Shown: in pieces, positions 56,355-64,000 of the stretch
Layout of the letters: the number at the start of each line of letters is the position of its first letter
How positions within the stretch are numbered: the stretch's first letter is position 1
Virus record (IMG/VR): IMGVR_UViG_3300047499_000102
Span: 1-64,000 of that record
Reading direction: 5' to 3' (one strand)
Source of the DNA: a virus
DNA: 64,000 nt
Made by a program: the position numbers and the translations under genes
The notes under the pieces: generated by a model
Databases searched by the model: none
What the model was told of the DNA's origin: nothing
The model's input: the letters and a program-made list of their open reading frames with translations, nothing else

Positions 56355-57584
56355 CTACTCTTCGTCCGCCCCGAAAATTAGGTCTGTCAAGCGCATCAAT
56401 CGGATGGTCGTTGTCGTCTGCGGTCCGCGCTGGCGGTCGAGGGATTCCAGGTAGAAGTTCTCGTGGAACCCGAGCTCGTCATCGTCGACATGCACGACGG
56501 TGTCGGGCACGAGCACGGCTCGCTGTCCGCCGCCGGCGGCGTTCGAGGCGCTCGCCAATGGCAACGTGTGACCGTCGACGGTGTACTCCAGCTTCCAACC
56601 CGAGCGACGCTCCTCGGCGAGCTTGCGTCGCGCGAAGAACTCCGCCTCGGCCTGGTTGTGGCAGTTGGCATCGCGGAACACGATCGGCTGGTTGTATCCG
56701 CTCGCCTGCATCTCGTCGTCGTCGAAGGCGCCCTTGCTCTTCACGCGACCGAATGCCTTGCCTCCGCCCTTGGCGTAGACGATCGCTTCGGAATGGCGGT
56801 GCGTGCGGTCGTCCTGAAAGCTCATGCCCACAACATTCGCGCGCAGACTGTCCTTCGGCTGCCCCGTCTTGCGGCGCAGTAGGTACGTGGGTGCCTGGTT
56901 GCCGTTGGGCGCGGCGAGGACGAAGCTGCCGTCGTTGGCGGCCCAGAAGAAGAGCCCCGCGCGATCGAAGTGACGCCGCAGGAACTGGTGCCACGTCTCA
57001 TGCAGCCGCGCCTGCGGGTGAGAGGCGATGGAGCCCGCAGAGATTTCCTGTCCGGCCTGGCTCGCCTTCGTCTCGGCGACGTTCACGCCCGCTTTTGCGC
57101 TGCGGTTCGCGGTGTTGTCCGTCTGCAGGATGTTCGGGTCGATGGGGCCAGAGGGCGCAAGCTTCACCTGCTGCAGCGCGAACCACGCCAGCTGCGCGCA
57201 GGTCTTCACGTTCGCCGCGATGACCCCGGTCACGAAGGTGTCCTGCAGCGGCGCGAGCGAGTCGCGCCCCTTGAGTGTCACCTTCGTCGCCGAGCCAGGG
57301 GGCTGCCCGGCCATCACCGCGTCGAGGTAACCGCTCTGCTGCAGGACGTTGCCGACCAAGAGCTGAAAGATGTAGTTCGGACCTGGCTGGAAGGTCTGGA
57401 TGAGCGATGCGGCGAGGTCGCCGCTGCCGATGGTGATCGAGAAGCCCGCGGGCTGCGAGAGGACGCCTTCGTTGACGTTCCAGCTTTCGGCGATGAGCAA
57501 CTGTTGCCCGTTGACCAGGAGCTTTACGCTGTCATCGCGTCCGCCCAGTCCCTGGATCAGCGCCTGCGGCGTGGGGTTGCTCAT
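56355..57584 (-). CDS. Baseplate hub protein, Mu gpP/T4 gp27-like
   Basis: 409 residues. VKLLVNGQQLLIAESWNVNE and FSITIGSGDLAASLIQTFQP are the N-terminal domain of late-control-D/gp27-like hubs; HETWHQFLRRHFDRAGLFFW and GSFVLAAPNGNQAPTYLLRR belong to the central domain, and RDANCHNQAEAEFFARRKLA to the usual repeat part. The trimeric hub connects tail tube and spike. Confidence 0.75.
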   Translation of the reverse strand: MSNPTPQALIQGLGGRDDSVKLLVNGQQLLIAESWNVNEGVLSQPAGFSITIGSGDLAASLIQTFQPGPNYIFQLLVGNVLQQSGYLDAVMAGQPPGSATKVTLKGRDSLAPLQDTFVTGVIAANVKTCAQLAWFALQQVKLAPSGPIDPNILQTDNTANRSAKAGVNVAETKASQAGQEISAGSIASHPQARLHETWHQFLRRHFDRAGLFFWAANDGSFVLAAPNGNQAPTYLLRRKTGQPKDSLRANVVGMSFQDDRTHRHSEAIVYAKGGGKAFGRVKSKGAFDDDEMQASGYNQPIVFRDANCHNQAEAEFFARRKLAEERRSGWKLEYTVDGHTLPLASASNAAGGGQRAVLVPDTVVHVDDDELGFHENFYLESLDRQRGPQTTTTIRLMRLTDLIFGADEE

Positions 57585-58537
57585 CCTGCGGTGTTCGACT
57601 GGCCGGCGCCCGCGTTCGGGCTGTCCGGGTAGTAGTAGATGATGGTGGTCGCAGGCACGTTTAGGACGTCAGCCAGCCCGGGGTTGAGGCCGAGAAGATC
57701 ACTCACTCGAGACGCGTCTCCGTAGATCGAGACGGCGCAGTCCACGAGGGTCTGGGTCTGCTCGACGATGTACTGGTTCAGCGGTACCTGCTTGGACTGC
57801 AGGTCCTGCAGCGCGAGGGACGCGCCGTTCCATAGGTCGAGGAGCACGTTGACGACCGGCCAAGCCCGGGCGTCTTGCATCGACAGCGCGCCCTCAAGCT
57901 GTTGGCAGAGCCCCGCGAGGTCCTGCAGCTTCGCCGAGTAGTCGTTGCCGTACAGCTGCACGGTGTCGCCGATGGCGAGGATCTGGGTGACCGTGCTCTG
58001 GATGACATCGAACAGGCTCTCGTCCTCGTCGCTCAAGGCGAGGTCGGATTCGACTGCCGCGAGCTCGGCGGCGAGGCGCGCGGCACTCGGACCGATCGAT
58101 GTGTCGTCGAGATCCGTCACCACGTTGTTCAGAGCGTACTGCGCGCTTTGGTCCTCCAGGAAGGTGATGTCCACCTTCTCGCCGCTCAGCATCCTGGCGT
58201 CCTTGACCTGCTCCCACCCGATGATGAAGGCGGGGAAGCTGCCGATGGTCGGATGGACGAATGTCAGGGTCTGCATCTGCTCGGCGTAGCCTCGCAGCGT
58301 GTTCATCCCGTTGGGGTATAGGTCGGGGAACGCCGGGAAGGTCGCCTGGAAGTTGCCCCGAACGGTGACCTTGTAGAGCGATCGCCCGAGCTTCTCGACG
58401 TTGCCGCCGGGCGAATGCGGGTACTCGTGCACGTGATGCCGAAGCACGAGCGACACGTGGTGGGTCTCGCCCGGGAACTTGATGTCCCCGAACTGCGTTT
58501 GAGGCAGGCCGGTCTGCGCGGTCACCTTGCTGGGCAT
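57581..58537 (-). CDS. DNA circularisation-type tail protein (Mu gpN-like)
   Basis: 318 residues. VLRHHVHEYPHSPGGNVEKL ... LYKVTVRGNF ... FVHPTIGSFPAFIIGWEQVK matches the DNA_circ_N domain (HE-x-P ... E-x-LG ... L-x-HP-x-x-G). The C-terminal YGDASRVSDLLGLN recalls LysM-like ends of tail proteins. It lies between tape measure and hub, as in Mu, where it is needed for tail assembly. Confidence 0.75.
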   Translation of the reverse strand: MPSKVTAQTGLPQTQFGDIKFPGETHHVSLVLRHHVHEYPHSPGGNVEKLGRSLYKVTVRGNFQATFPAFPDLYPNGMNTLRGYAEQMQTLTFVHPTIGSFPAFIIGWEQVKDARMLSGEKVDITFLEDQSAQYALNNVVTDLDDTSIGPSAARLAAELAAVESDLALSDEDESLFDVIQSTVTQILAIGDTVQLYGNDYSAKLQDLAGLCQQLEGALSMQDARAWPVVNVLLDLWNGASLALQDLQSKQVPLNQYIVEQTQTLVDCAVSIYGDASRVSDLLGLNPGLADVLNVPATTIIYYYPDSPNAGAGQSNTAG

Positions 58538-58540
58538 CGG

Positions 58541-60751
58541 CTACTCCGGCGGCGCGGCGTTCGCAGGCTCTTTGCCGCCTTGCCCTGGCGGAGGAGTGCC
58601 CCCGGTAGACTGCGCGATGGCGTTGCCGGTGTTGATCGCACGAAGAATCTCGCCGAGGACGCGCGTCTGGTCGTCGGCTGCGCGCTGCGCGGCCTGGAGC
58701 TTGAGGGAGTCCTCGCCCGTTTGCGCGTTCAGGCGCTCGGCTACGGAGCCGCGCGTTTCCATGCCGAACAGCTTCCGCAAGCCATCCTCGTGCTTGCCTT
58801 GCTCGCGCGCCTCCGCGGCCTCTGCCCCTTCGGTCTTCACCTGGGTACCCAACTCCGCGATGGCGGCGTTGCGCTGCGCCCAGTGCTGCTTGGCGACGTC
58901 GATGGCCTCCTGGCTGTAGATCTTCTTCCCTGTCTTCTTGTCGACCTTCGATGTCGACTCCAGCAGGCGCATGTCCTCGTTGACCTGCTTGTCGTTCACG
59001 TTGTCGAGCGTCGCGAGGGCGCCCTCTCGCTTCGCGCCCGTGACCTGCGCGATCAGATTGGCGAAGCTGCTGATACCCTGCTCGATGCCCGGCGCGATCT
59101 TCAGGAATGCGGGAAGGACGGCGGTCGTGATGGAGTCGGCCATCTCGTCGAGCTTGTTGTTCATGATGGCTGCCGCCGACTGGCTGCTCGTTAGCGTGGT
59201 CTTGAACGCGCGCTGAACCTCCTCGGTGTCGAGCATCGCACTCTTGAGGCGATTGAACTCGTCCTCCACCGCCTTGATGCCCGCGTCGCCACCGCCAGCG
59301 CGGTTGTAGACGGCCTGCCATCCCGTCGCCGCTCGCGCGGCTTGTGCGCTACCGAAGAGCTGTCCAAACGTCGTCTCGTTGGACTTGCCCTGTCCGTTCG
59401 CACCCGAAGAGGCGCGAAGGGCGTTCTTCACGATGGTCAGCGGGTCCATCAACTCGGACCGACTCGCATCGGTGAAGGCTCCGTTGGCGAAGCCATGCGC
59501 CTGCCACTGCTTGACCGTCTTGGGCGTGGCGAGAGCGCGCGCGAAGCTGGAGACGCTCGTCGCCGCCGTCGTGCTGCTTGAGGCGCCGCCTTCGAGCTTC
59601 GCCTCCTGGGCGAAGACACCAAGAGTCGCGATGTTCGCAGCGGCGCCTCCCTTGAAGAAGTTGCCCGACGCGGCCACCTTCGCCATCTGCCGCGCGAGAT
59701 CCTTGACCTCGATCGCGCCGAGCTTGCCCTGCCCGGCTATCTGCCGCATGACCTTGTCGACAACCTCCGCCTTGTTCGGCATGTCGCCGAGGTGGTTCGC
59801 TACCTCCGCCGATGCGTCGGCCATGTCCTCAAGGCTTGAGCCCGTCGCCTTCGACAGGATGGCCATGCCCTTGAGGCTCTCCTGTCCGAGCTTCAGGTCG
59901 CCCGTCTTGCCCACGAAGGCCTTCAGGGCGTCGAGCGCGTCCTGCGTCTCGGTGCCCGTCTCCTCGCCGACCTGGCGCGCCTGCTTGAGGATCTCGCCCG
60001 GCGCCACCAGCGCATTGCGCCCCGGGATGTAGCCCGCGTTGGAGATCTTGCGGGCGGTGTCGTTCTGTTCCTGCGACTTGCGGACGTGCGAGGTGAAGTC
60101 GGTTTCGACCCCGATCCCTCGGAGCATGTCCTCGCCGAAACCCTCGGCGGCGTGGATGGCCGCACCGCCGTAGCCGTAGATGGCTGCGGCGCCACGCCCG
60201 ACCCGGATGCCCGCGCGGCGTCCGATACCGATGGCGCCGCCATGGCCGGACAGCTTGCCGATGTCCTTGGCGTACCAGGGTGTGGACTTCGCCGCTTTCG
60301 CCCGCTCGGCTTCGATGGCCTTGGCCGCACGCGCCGCGGCGCGGATCTCGGCCGCGGCCTGTTTGGCGGCCTCGCGCCCCGCCATCTCCGACGAGCGGCG
60401 GCGGATCGCCTCGCGGCGTTTCTCCTCCTTCTCGACCTCCGAAGTCTTCTTCTTTTCGGTCGCGATGACCTCGCCGGCGCTCTTCTTGGCGACCGCTGCC
60501 GCCTGCTTCTCGGCCTTCTCGCGGGCCCGCAGGATGCGAGTCGCCTCGCGCTCGAGTTCCTTCTCGACCTTCTCCCACTCGGAGAGCACCGGACGTGCTG
60601 AGCGGGCGCCGGTCTGTCCCGCAGCGTTGAGGTTGCGCTCGATGATCGTTCGCGCTCGCGCGCTTGATCTCTCAAGCGGCTCGAACGCCTTCAGCGCGGC
60701 CTGGTCGAGGTAAGCCCCGACCTTGATCCTCAGCGAGCCGGAGCTGGGCAT
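58541..60751 (-). CDS. Tail tape measure protein
   Basis: 736 residues. Helical with a charged N-terminal coiled coil (EKQAAAVAKKSAGEVIATEK), a Gly/Ala-rich hydrophobic stretch near residues 160-200, the region GNFFKGGAAANIATLGVFAQ, and Gln/Ala helices to the C-terminus. Position after two chaperone-like genes and before the hub genes, and its size, fit a tape measure. At about 1.5 A per residue the tail would be roughly 110 nm. Confidence 0.75.
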   Translation of the reverse strand: MPSSGSLRIKVGAYLDQAALKAFEPLERSSARARTIIERNLNAAGQTGARSARPVLSEWEKVEKELEREATRILRAREKAEKQAAAVAKKSAGEVIATEKKKTSEVEKEEKRREAIRRRSSEMAGREAAKQAAAEIRAAARAAKAIEAERAKAAKSTPWYAKDIGKLSGHGGAIGIGRRAGIRVGRGAAAIYGYGGAAIHAAEGFGEDMLRGIGVETDFTSHVRKSQEQNDTARKISNAGYIPGRNALVAPGEILKQARQVGEETGTETQDALDALKAFVGKTGDLKLGQESLKGMAILSKATGSSLEDMADASAEVANHLGDMPNKAEVVDKVMRQIAGQGKLGAIEVKDLARQMAKVAASGNFFKGGAAANIATLGVFAQEAKLEGGASSSTTAATSVSSFARALATPKTVKQWQAHGFANGAFTDASRSELMDPLTIVKNALRASSGANGQGKSNETTFGQLFGSAQAARAATGWQAVYNRAGGGDAGIKAVEDEFNRLKSAMLDTEEVQRAFKTTLTSSQSAAAIMNNKLDEMADSITTAVLPAFLKIAPGIEQGISSFANLIAQVTGAKREGALATLDNVNDKQVNEDMRLLESTSKVDKKTGKKIYSQEAIDVAKQHWAQRNAAIAELGTQVKTEGAEAAEAREQGKHEDGLRKLFGMETRGSVAERLNAQTGEDSLKLQAAQRAADDQTRVLGEILRAINTGNAIAQSTGGTPPPGQGGKEPANAAPPE

Positions 60752-60754
60752 GGG

Positions 60755-61423
60755 CTACCCGGAGCGCGCGACGTGCACGCTTTCAACACCGCTGCCAGCG
60801 ACGCCCTCGTCCATCAACTCGAGCAGGATGTTGTCCATCGCAATCTCTTCCTCGTCGGGCGTGTCGGGCATTGCCTCCTGAAGGTTCGAGAGTAGGTAGG
60901 CGCATAGGTGTCGCCCCTCGGTCGTGATGATGCGGCGTCCCAGATCGCTGCGTAGGCAGCGCGCGAGCAGCTTCAACTCCTCGTCAGAGGCCACGACCAT
61001 CGTGCTGCGGGCGCCGCGCTGCATGATCGTGTACTCCGACCAGAGCCATCGGAGGCTCTCGCTCGTGAGCGCGTCTCGAATGGTCACCGTGGCGTTGTCG
61101 AAGTACGGCTCGCCGACGTTGTTCGGGTTGCACGCGGCTCGAGCCAAGGCCTCGCATAGCAGGACCTCGTTGTAGGTCTCGATGCCGATCTCCTCGATGA
61201 AGGCGTCGGCGCCGCCATGCTTCGGCTGCTCCTCGTAGAAGCCGGTGGCCTCTCGCTTCGCTTCGACCCGGCAGTCCTTGAGCTCTGCGATCGACAGAGG
61301 GCGCAGACCCATGGCGACATCGACGGCGGGTCGATCCTTCCAGGTAGGCTCCCACGCGTCGACGGGCACCTTGACCACGCGCGGCGGGGTGAGCTTCTTC
61401 TTGACCTGCGCGAACGCGGTCAC
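60755..61423 (-). CDS. Tail assembly chaperone-position protein
   Basis: 222 residues, start MTAFAQVKKKLTPPRVVKVP. Helical with LRPLSIAELKDCRVEAKREA, EVLLCEALARAACNPNNVGE and an acidic C-terminus. Located directly upstream of the tape measure gene. A chaperone or tape-measure partner by position. Confidence 0.55.
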   Translation of the reverse strand: MTAFAQVKKKLTPPRVVKVPVDAWEPTWKDRPAVDVAMGLRPLSIAELKDCRVEAKREATGFYEEQPKHGGADAFIEEIGIETYNEVLLCEALARAACNPNNVGEPYFDNATVTIRDALTSESLRWLWSEYTIMQRGARSTMVVASDEELKLLARCLRSDLGRRIITTEGRHLCAYLLSNLQEAMPDTPDEEEIAMDNILLELMDEGVAGSGVESVHVARSG

Positions 61424-62058
61424 GAGACCGCCTCGCTATCCGCCTTCGTCCTCTGCAGCACTTCCTCCAGGGACGTCCGTATCCGCCTCACCAACTCGTC
61501 GGCGGGCAACGCCGTATCCGAGGAGATGAGCGAACGCCACAGCTTGTAGCCGGGTGAGTTGCACAGCAGGACAGCCGTAAAACGCTGCAGCAGCCATCGC
61601 ATGCTTGGCGAGAAACGGGCGAAGGCGAAAGGGTCCCCGCGTTCGCACACCTCCTCGGCATGCTTGAAGAGATCCTTGGTGCTCACCTCGTGGATGCTGG
61701 GCGAGCATTCTTGCTGCCACATCGCTTGCTGTTCGCAGAGGATGGCGACGGTGTCCTGATCCAGTTGCAGGACCTCCTTCGTGTCGGCGAACGTCGGCGT
61801 GCGAGCGCCCTCGGGAGAGTCTGGATCGAGGCATGCGAGGAGCAGCGTCTCGGCCTGTGCGTGGGCCTCGTAGATGGGATCACCGGGCCTGGGCTCGCGC
61901 ACGCCTTCCTTCTGCGCGATCTTCACGGCGCGCGCGATGATGCCGATCTCCTCCTCGAAGCTGAGGGGACAGAGCAGCACCGGGATGGACTTGCCGCCGT
62001 AGGAGAACGCCGACGCCTTCTCGGCTTTCGTGCCCTTGGCGACGTCGGAGAACTTCAT
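61420..62058 (-). CDS. Tail assembly chaperone-like protein
   Basis: 212 residues. Beta start MKFSDVAKGTKAEKASAFSY then VLLCPLSFEEEIGIIARAVK, the layout of phage tail tube/assembly chaperones that begin with a strand pair and a helical domain; the rest is helical (SPSMRWLLQRFTAVLLCNSP). ATGA overlap with the next gene suggests that the two proteins are produced together. No frameshift slippery site was recognised. Confidence 0.55.
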   Translation of the reverse strand: MKFSDVAKGTKAEKASAFSYGGKSIPVLLCPLSFEEEIGIIARAVKIAQKEGVREPRPGDPIYEAHAQAETLLLACLDPDSPEGARTPTFADTKEVLQLDQDTVAILCEQQAMWQQECSPSIHEVSTKDLFKHAEEVCERGDPFAFARFSPSMRWLLQRFTAVLLCNSPGYKLWRSLISSDTALPADELVRRIRTSLEEVLQRTKADSEAVS

Positions 62059-62210
62059 GCAGCCTCAAGGAAGGTGACGTGGAGACGGGCGCCATTCGGG
62101 TCCCGCACGTCGTTCCACTCGGTGATGTGCGCCTTGATGGAGCCCACGTTCGGGCTCGCCAGCTTGGCTTCGGTCTCGTTGGCGAACGTGAGAGACGTGG
62201 CGACCATCAT
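62055..62210 (-). CDS. Small protein between tube and chaperone genes
   Basis: 51 residues: MMVATSLTFANETEAKLASP, then VGSIKAHITEWNDVRDPNGA and RLHVTFLEAA. Coupled at both ends by ATGA overlaps, so clearly a gene despite its length. Beta-rich look. Unknown tail-region protein. Confidence 0.6.
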   Translation of the reverse strand: MMVATSLTFANETEAKLASPNVGSIKAHITEWNDVRDPNGARLHVTFLEAA

Positions 62211-62581
62211 GTCCTCTTCGTCTCACCGCCGCCGAACTCGAAGTTGCCCTCGAGGCGGCCTGTCTTCTGGTCGGTGTCGTACTCCGCCTTGATGGTGCGG
62301 AAGGTGGCGGTGTAGATGTTCGGGCCGATGGGGATGGCAACGTCGATGTCCTGCTTACCGATGAGCAGGTTCGGCAAATCCACGTCCATCTGGGTCGTCG
62401 CGGGCTGGATCGCTGTGCAGGTCAGCATCGTCTGCGAGGCTCCGTCGGAGTAGCCAAGTAGCCCCCCGTCGCCGAACTGCGGCTCGTCGCCGCTCTGCAG
62501 GGTGAACTTCGCCTGGTGCATCTGCCCCAGCTTCTTCCCGTTGATGTAGATCGAGAACGGACGGATGCGAACGTTGGCCAT
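62207..62581 (-). CDS. Tail tube protein-like
   Basis: 124 residues, start MANVRIRPFSIYINGKKLGQ. GGLLGYSDGASQTMLTCTAI, DLPNLLIGKQDIDVAIPIGP and KAEYDTDQKTGRLEGNFEFG form a beta barrel pattern common to contractile-phage tail tube proteins. Its place, after the sheath and before the chaperones, agrees. Confidence 0.6.
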   Translation of the reverse strand: MANVRIRPFSIYINGKKLGQMHQAKFTLQSGDEPQFGDGGLLGYSDGASQTMLTCTAIQPATTQMDVDLPNLLIGKQDIDVAIPIGPNIYTATFRTIKAEYDTDQKTGRLEGNFEFGGGETKRT

Positions 62582-62967
62582 GGCGGCGGGCTCCGGTGGG
62601 TAGGTGGGACGCAACGCAGATCACCCCGTTCAGCCGGGAGACCGGCATACGGGGGAGGCCATCGTGCCGATCCTCGAAGCGCAGCGACGGCTCCCAGCGA
62701 GCGCCCACCATGGGGGGACGCGCGAGAGCCTCGCCTCTTGGCGCGAGGACGGGCAGTGGTTCTTCAGTGAGAGCGGCCGCGGCGCACTTCGCGCTGGGCG
62801 TCACGGAGCAACTGGGCCTCACGCTGGGCGCGCTGGCGTCCGAGCGCCGCCGGGATGGCGTCGCCGGGGCCCGCGATGGCCACGGCCTTTGTCGGCTGCC
62901 CATGGGCGTTGTAGTCGAGGAGCCGCACAAGCATGCGGCTCGGTGGGTGCCATGCGTACAACACCAT
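62582..62967 (-). CDS. Unknown tail-region protein, frameshifted near 62780
   Basis: ATG at 62967 overlaps the upstream stop: MVLYAWHPPSRMLVRLLDYN ... AQREVRRGRSH, then a stop at 62764. In the neighbouring frame the sequence continues naturally (EEPLPVLAPRGEALARPPMV, GARWEPSLRFEDRHDGLPRM, PVSRLNGVICVASHLPTG). One indel would join both into about 125 residues. Function unknown. Confidence 0.45.
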
Positions 62968-63293
62968 CAGGACTCCGTGGCGGGAGGGGGAGGCAGCAAC
63001 TTCGCGAGCCGCTCGACAGCGTCGGCGTCGGCCGCCTCGTCCTTCTCCCGAAGGCCCATGCGCCGTTCGATGATGGCGAGCCGCCAGCCGAGGGCATCCA
63101 CGCGTGGGTCCGAGGTGAGCTTGTTGCTGCCCGGCGAGACCTTGCTCCAGAAGGAACTGGAGCGGTCGATCTCGATGCTCACCTCGGCCGACGCGTGCTC
63201 GTGCGCCCCGTCGACGCTGTCCCGAACAACCATTCGAGTTGCCCGATGCAACTCGAAGGTCATGCGAGGCCCGTGGCAGCGAATGACCGCCAT
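62967..63293 (-). CDS. Unknown tail-region protein
   Basis: 108 residues in ATGA overlap with the sheath gene. MAVIRCHGPRMTFELHRATR, a beta start with SAEVSIEIDRSSSFWSKVSP, then a helical end. Located between sheath and tube genes. No family recognised. Confidence 0.55.
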   Translation of the reverse strand: MAVIRCHGPRMTFELHRATRMVVRDSVDGAHEHASAEVSIEIDRSSSFWSKVSPGSNKLTSDPRVDALGWRLAIIERRMGLREKDEAADADAVERLAKLLPPPPATES

Positions 63294-64000
63294 CAGGCCG
63301 CCTGCCGGACGCTGATGCCCAGCTGCGCGTCGTTCGCCTTCACGCGGACGTTGGCGGTGACCATGATGCGCTTGGCGACGTTGTCGTATACCGCCTGGAC
63401 GTCGCCGACCTGCGGAGCATCGACGATGGGCGCAACGCTGCCGCCCGTCGAGTTCGGCGTGGCCGAGGATGGGCCGAGGATTCCCCTGGAGTAGTCGACC
63501 AGGCGGGAGAAGAAGATGTTCTGTACGCGCTGCGGGTAGAGGACGCCGGCGGGCGGCTCCTTCTCGCCCGCCGAGATGTTCGGGTTGTCCTGCACGCGCG
63601 GGTTGTTCGGCGCGAGGAACGAGTTGTAGTAGAGGCGCCAGTCGGTGAGGACGAAGTCGGGGACCGATGCCTGACCCGTGTCGAAGGTGGCATAGTTCGG
63701 GCTGCCGCCGGTGAGCGACAGCGTGGTGATCGACCGCACCACGTTCATGAAGTTGTCGCCCCGGTTCGTGCTCATCACGGTCACCGAGTTGTTCAGCGCC
63801 GAGATCTTGGTCGACAAGGTCGGCCAGTCGGGCGACTGCGACTGCGGCGCCACCGTGAGCAGCGGGAAGTTGTTGTAGGCGGCGTCCGGGTCCTGCTGCT
63901 CGCTCAGCGCGCGCTGCGCAGCCATGGCTGCTGCGATGCGCGAGGGGTGCGTTTCGCAGTTGAGCGCCCACAGGTGCTGGAAGCGGGCGTTGTTCAGGTT
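63293..64000 (-). CDS. Tail sheath protein, C-terminal part (N-terminus outside window)
   Basis: The frame enters from the right edge with NARFQHLWALNCETHPSRIA and continues with STNRGDNFMNVVRSITTLSL, DWRLYYNSFLAPNNPRVQDN and an end VMVTANVRVKANDAQ-like strand pair (IMVTANVRVKANDAQLGISV). Residues such as R-x-ITTL near the end and the final beta hairpin agree with the C-terminal domain of contractile sheath proteins. About 235 residues are visible. Confidence 0.6.
   Translation of the reverse strand, partial: NLNNARFQHLWALNCETHPSRIAAAMAAQRALSEQQDPDAAYNNFPLLTVAPQSQSPDWPTLSTKISALNNSVTVMSTNRGDNFMNVVRSITTLSLTGGSPNYATFDTGQASVPDFVLTDWRLYYNSFLAPNNPRVQDNPNISAGEKEPPAGVLYPQRVQNIFFSRLVDYSRGILGPSSATPNSTGGSVAPIVDAPQVGDVQAVYDNVAKRIMVTANVRVKANDAQLGISVRQAA

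Noticed and set aside
60755-62058. Programmed frameshift between two tail-chaperone genes
   Set aside because: The genes overlap by ATGA and each is complete; no slippery sequence is recognisable at the junction.
1-64000. Terminase, portal, capsid, DNA polymerase, primase, rRNA and tRNA genes
   Set aside because: I looked for their motifs among the real genes and found none; structural head genes probably lie to the right of the window.

Overview
The window is 64 kb of a high-GC, densely packed tailed-phage genome. A contractile tail is implied by a sheath, tube, tape measure and a Mu/T4-type baseplate read in order. Both window edges cut genes, so it is part of a larger genome; head, portal and terminase genes are not seen and presumably lie beyond the right edge. 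Genes are mostly chained by 4-nt ATGA or GTGA overlaps, and GTG starts are frequent. The many Sec and lipoprotein signals require a diderm host. The Cys-rich lipoproteins with CC..G..CGG patterns resemble those of Myxococcota, so such a host is plausible, but this is an inference.

Layout. (1) 1-5047, + strand: a ParA-type partition ATPase cut by the edge, many small unknown genes, a cysteine-protease-like protein, and remnants of DNA-modification and HNH genes (dpdA-like, C5-methyltransferase-like). (2) 5075-18115, - strand: small unknown genes, a DnaC/IstB-like helicase loader, a nuclease-like protein, an SNF2-type helicase, a PD-(D/E)XK nuclease, a YkgJ-type metal-binding protein and an HNH nuclease. 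A 347-bp gap at 12381-12727 holds eight dyad elements and is the best replication-origin candidate. (3) 18232-33245, + strand: starts from a divergent control region with a ribbon-helix-helix protein, then an SbcC/RecF-like ATPase, a small P-loop kinase, a putative annealing protein, a Cas4/AddB-like exonuclease, a Dam-like protein without catalytic motif, a pentapeptide-repeat protein made of about 48 near-identical 15-bp units, MazG, a HAD fragment, two IS200/IS605 relics and a truncated tyrosine recombinase. (4) 33309-64000, - strand, transcribed from the right edge leftwards: sheath, tube, chaperones, tape measure, baseplate, a large set of fibre/adhesin-like proteins, then an unusual block of exported proteins (at least seven lipoproteins), a papain-like protease, a holin-like membrane protein, a DUF1906-like protein and a signal-peptide-bearing lysozyme-like protein. 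One lipoprotein gene (47262-47906) sits alone on the + strand inside this module.

How it may work. Partition ATPase, broken integrase and a dyad-rich origin candidate together suggest plasmid-like maintenance (a phage-plasmid) rather than integration. Pairs of the 8-bp palindrome CGCATGCG spaced 11 bp apart occur in short intergenic gaps ahead of several transcription units and look like binding sites for a phage-wide regulator. The exported-protein block suggests that this phage remodels the cell envelope, but no function is proven.

Data quality. At least six genes read as one protein only if a single-base frameshift is assumed. Residual assembly indels are a likely cause, and the affected genes are annotated as frameshifted rather than as separate genes.
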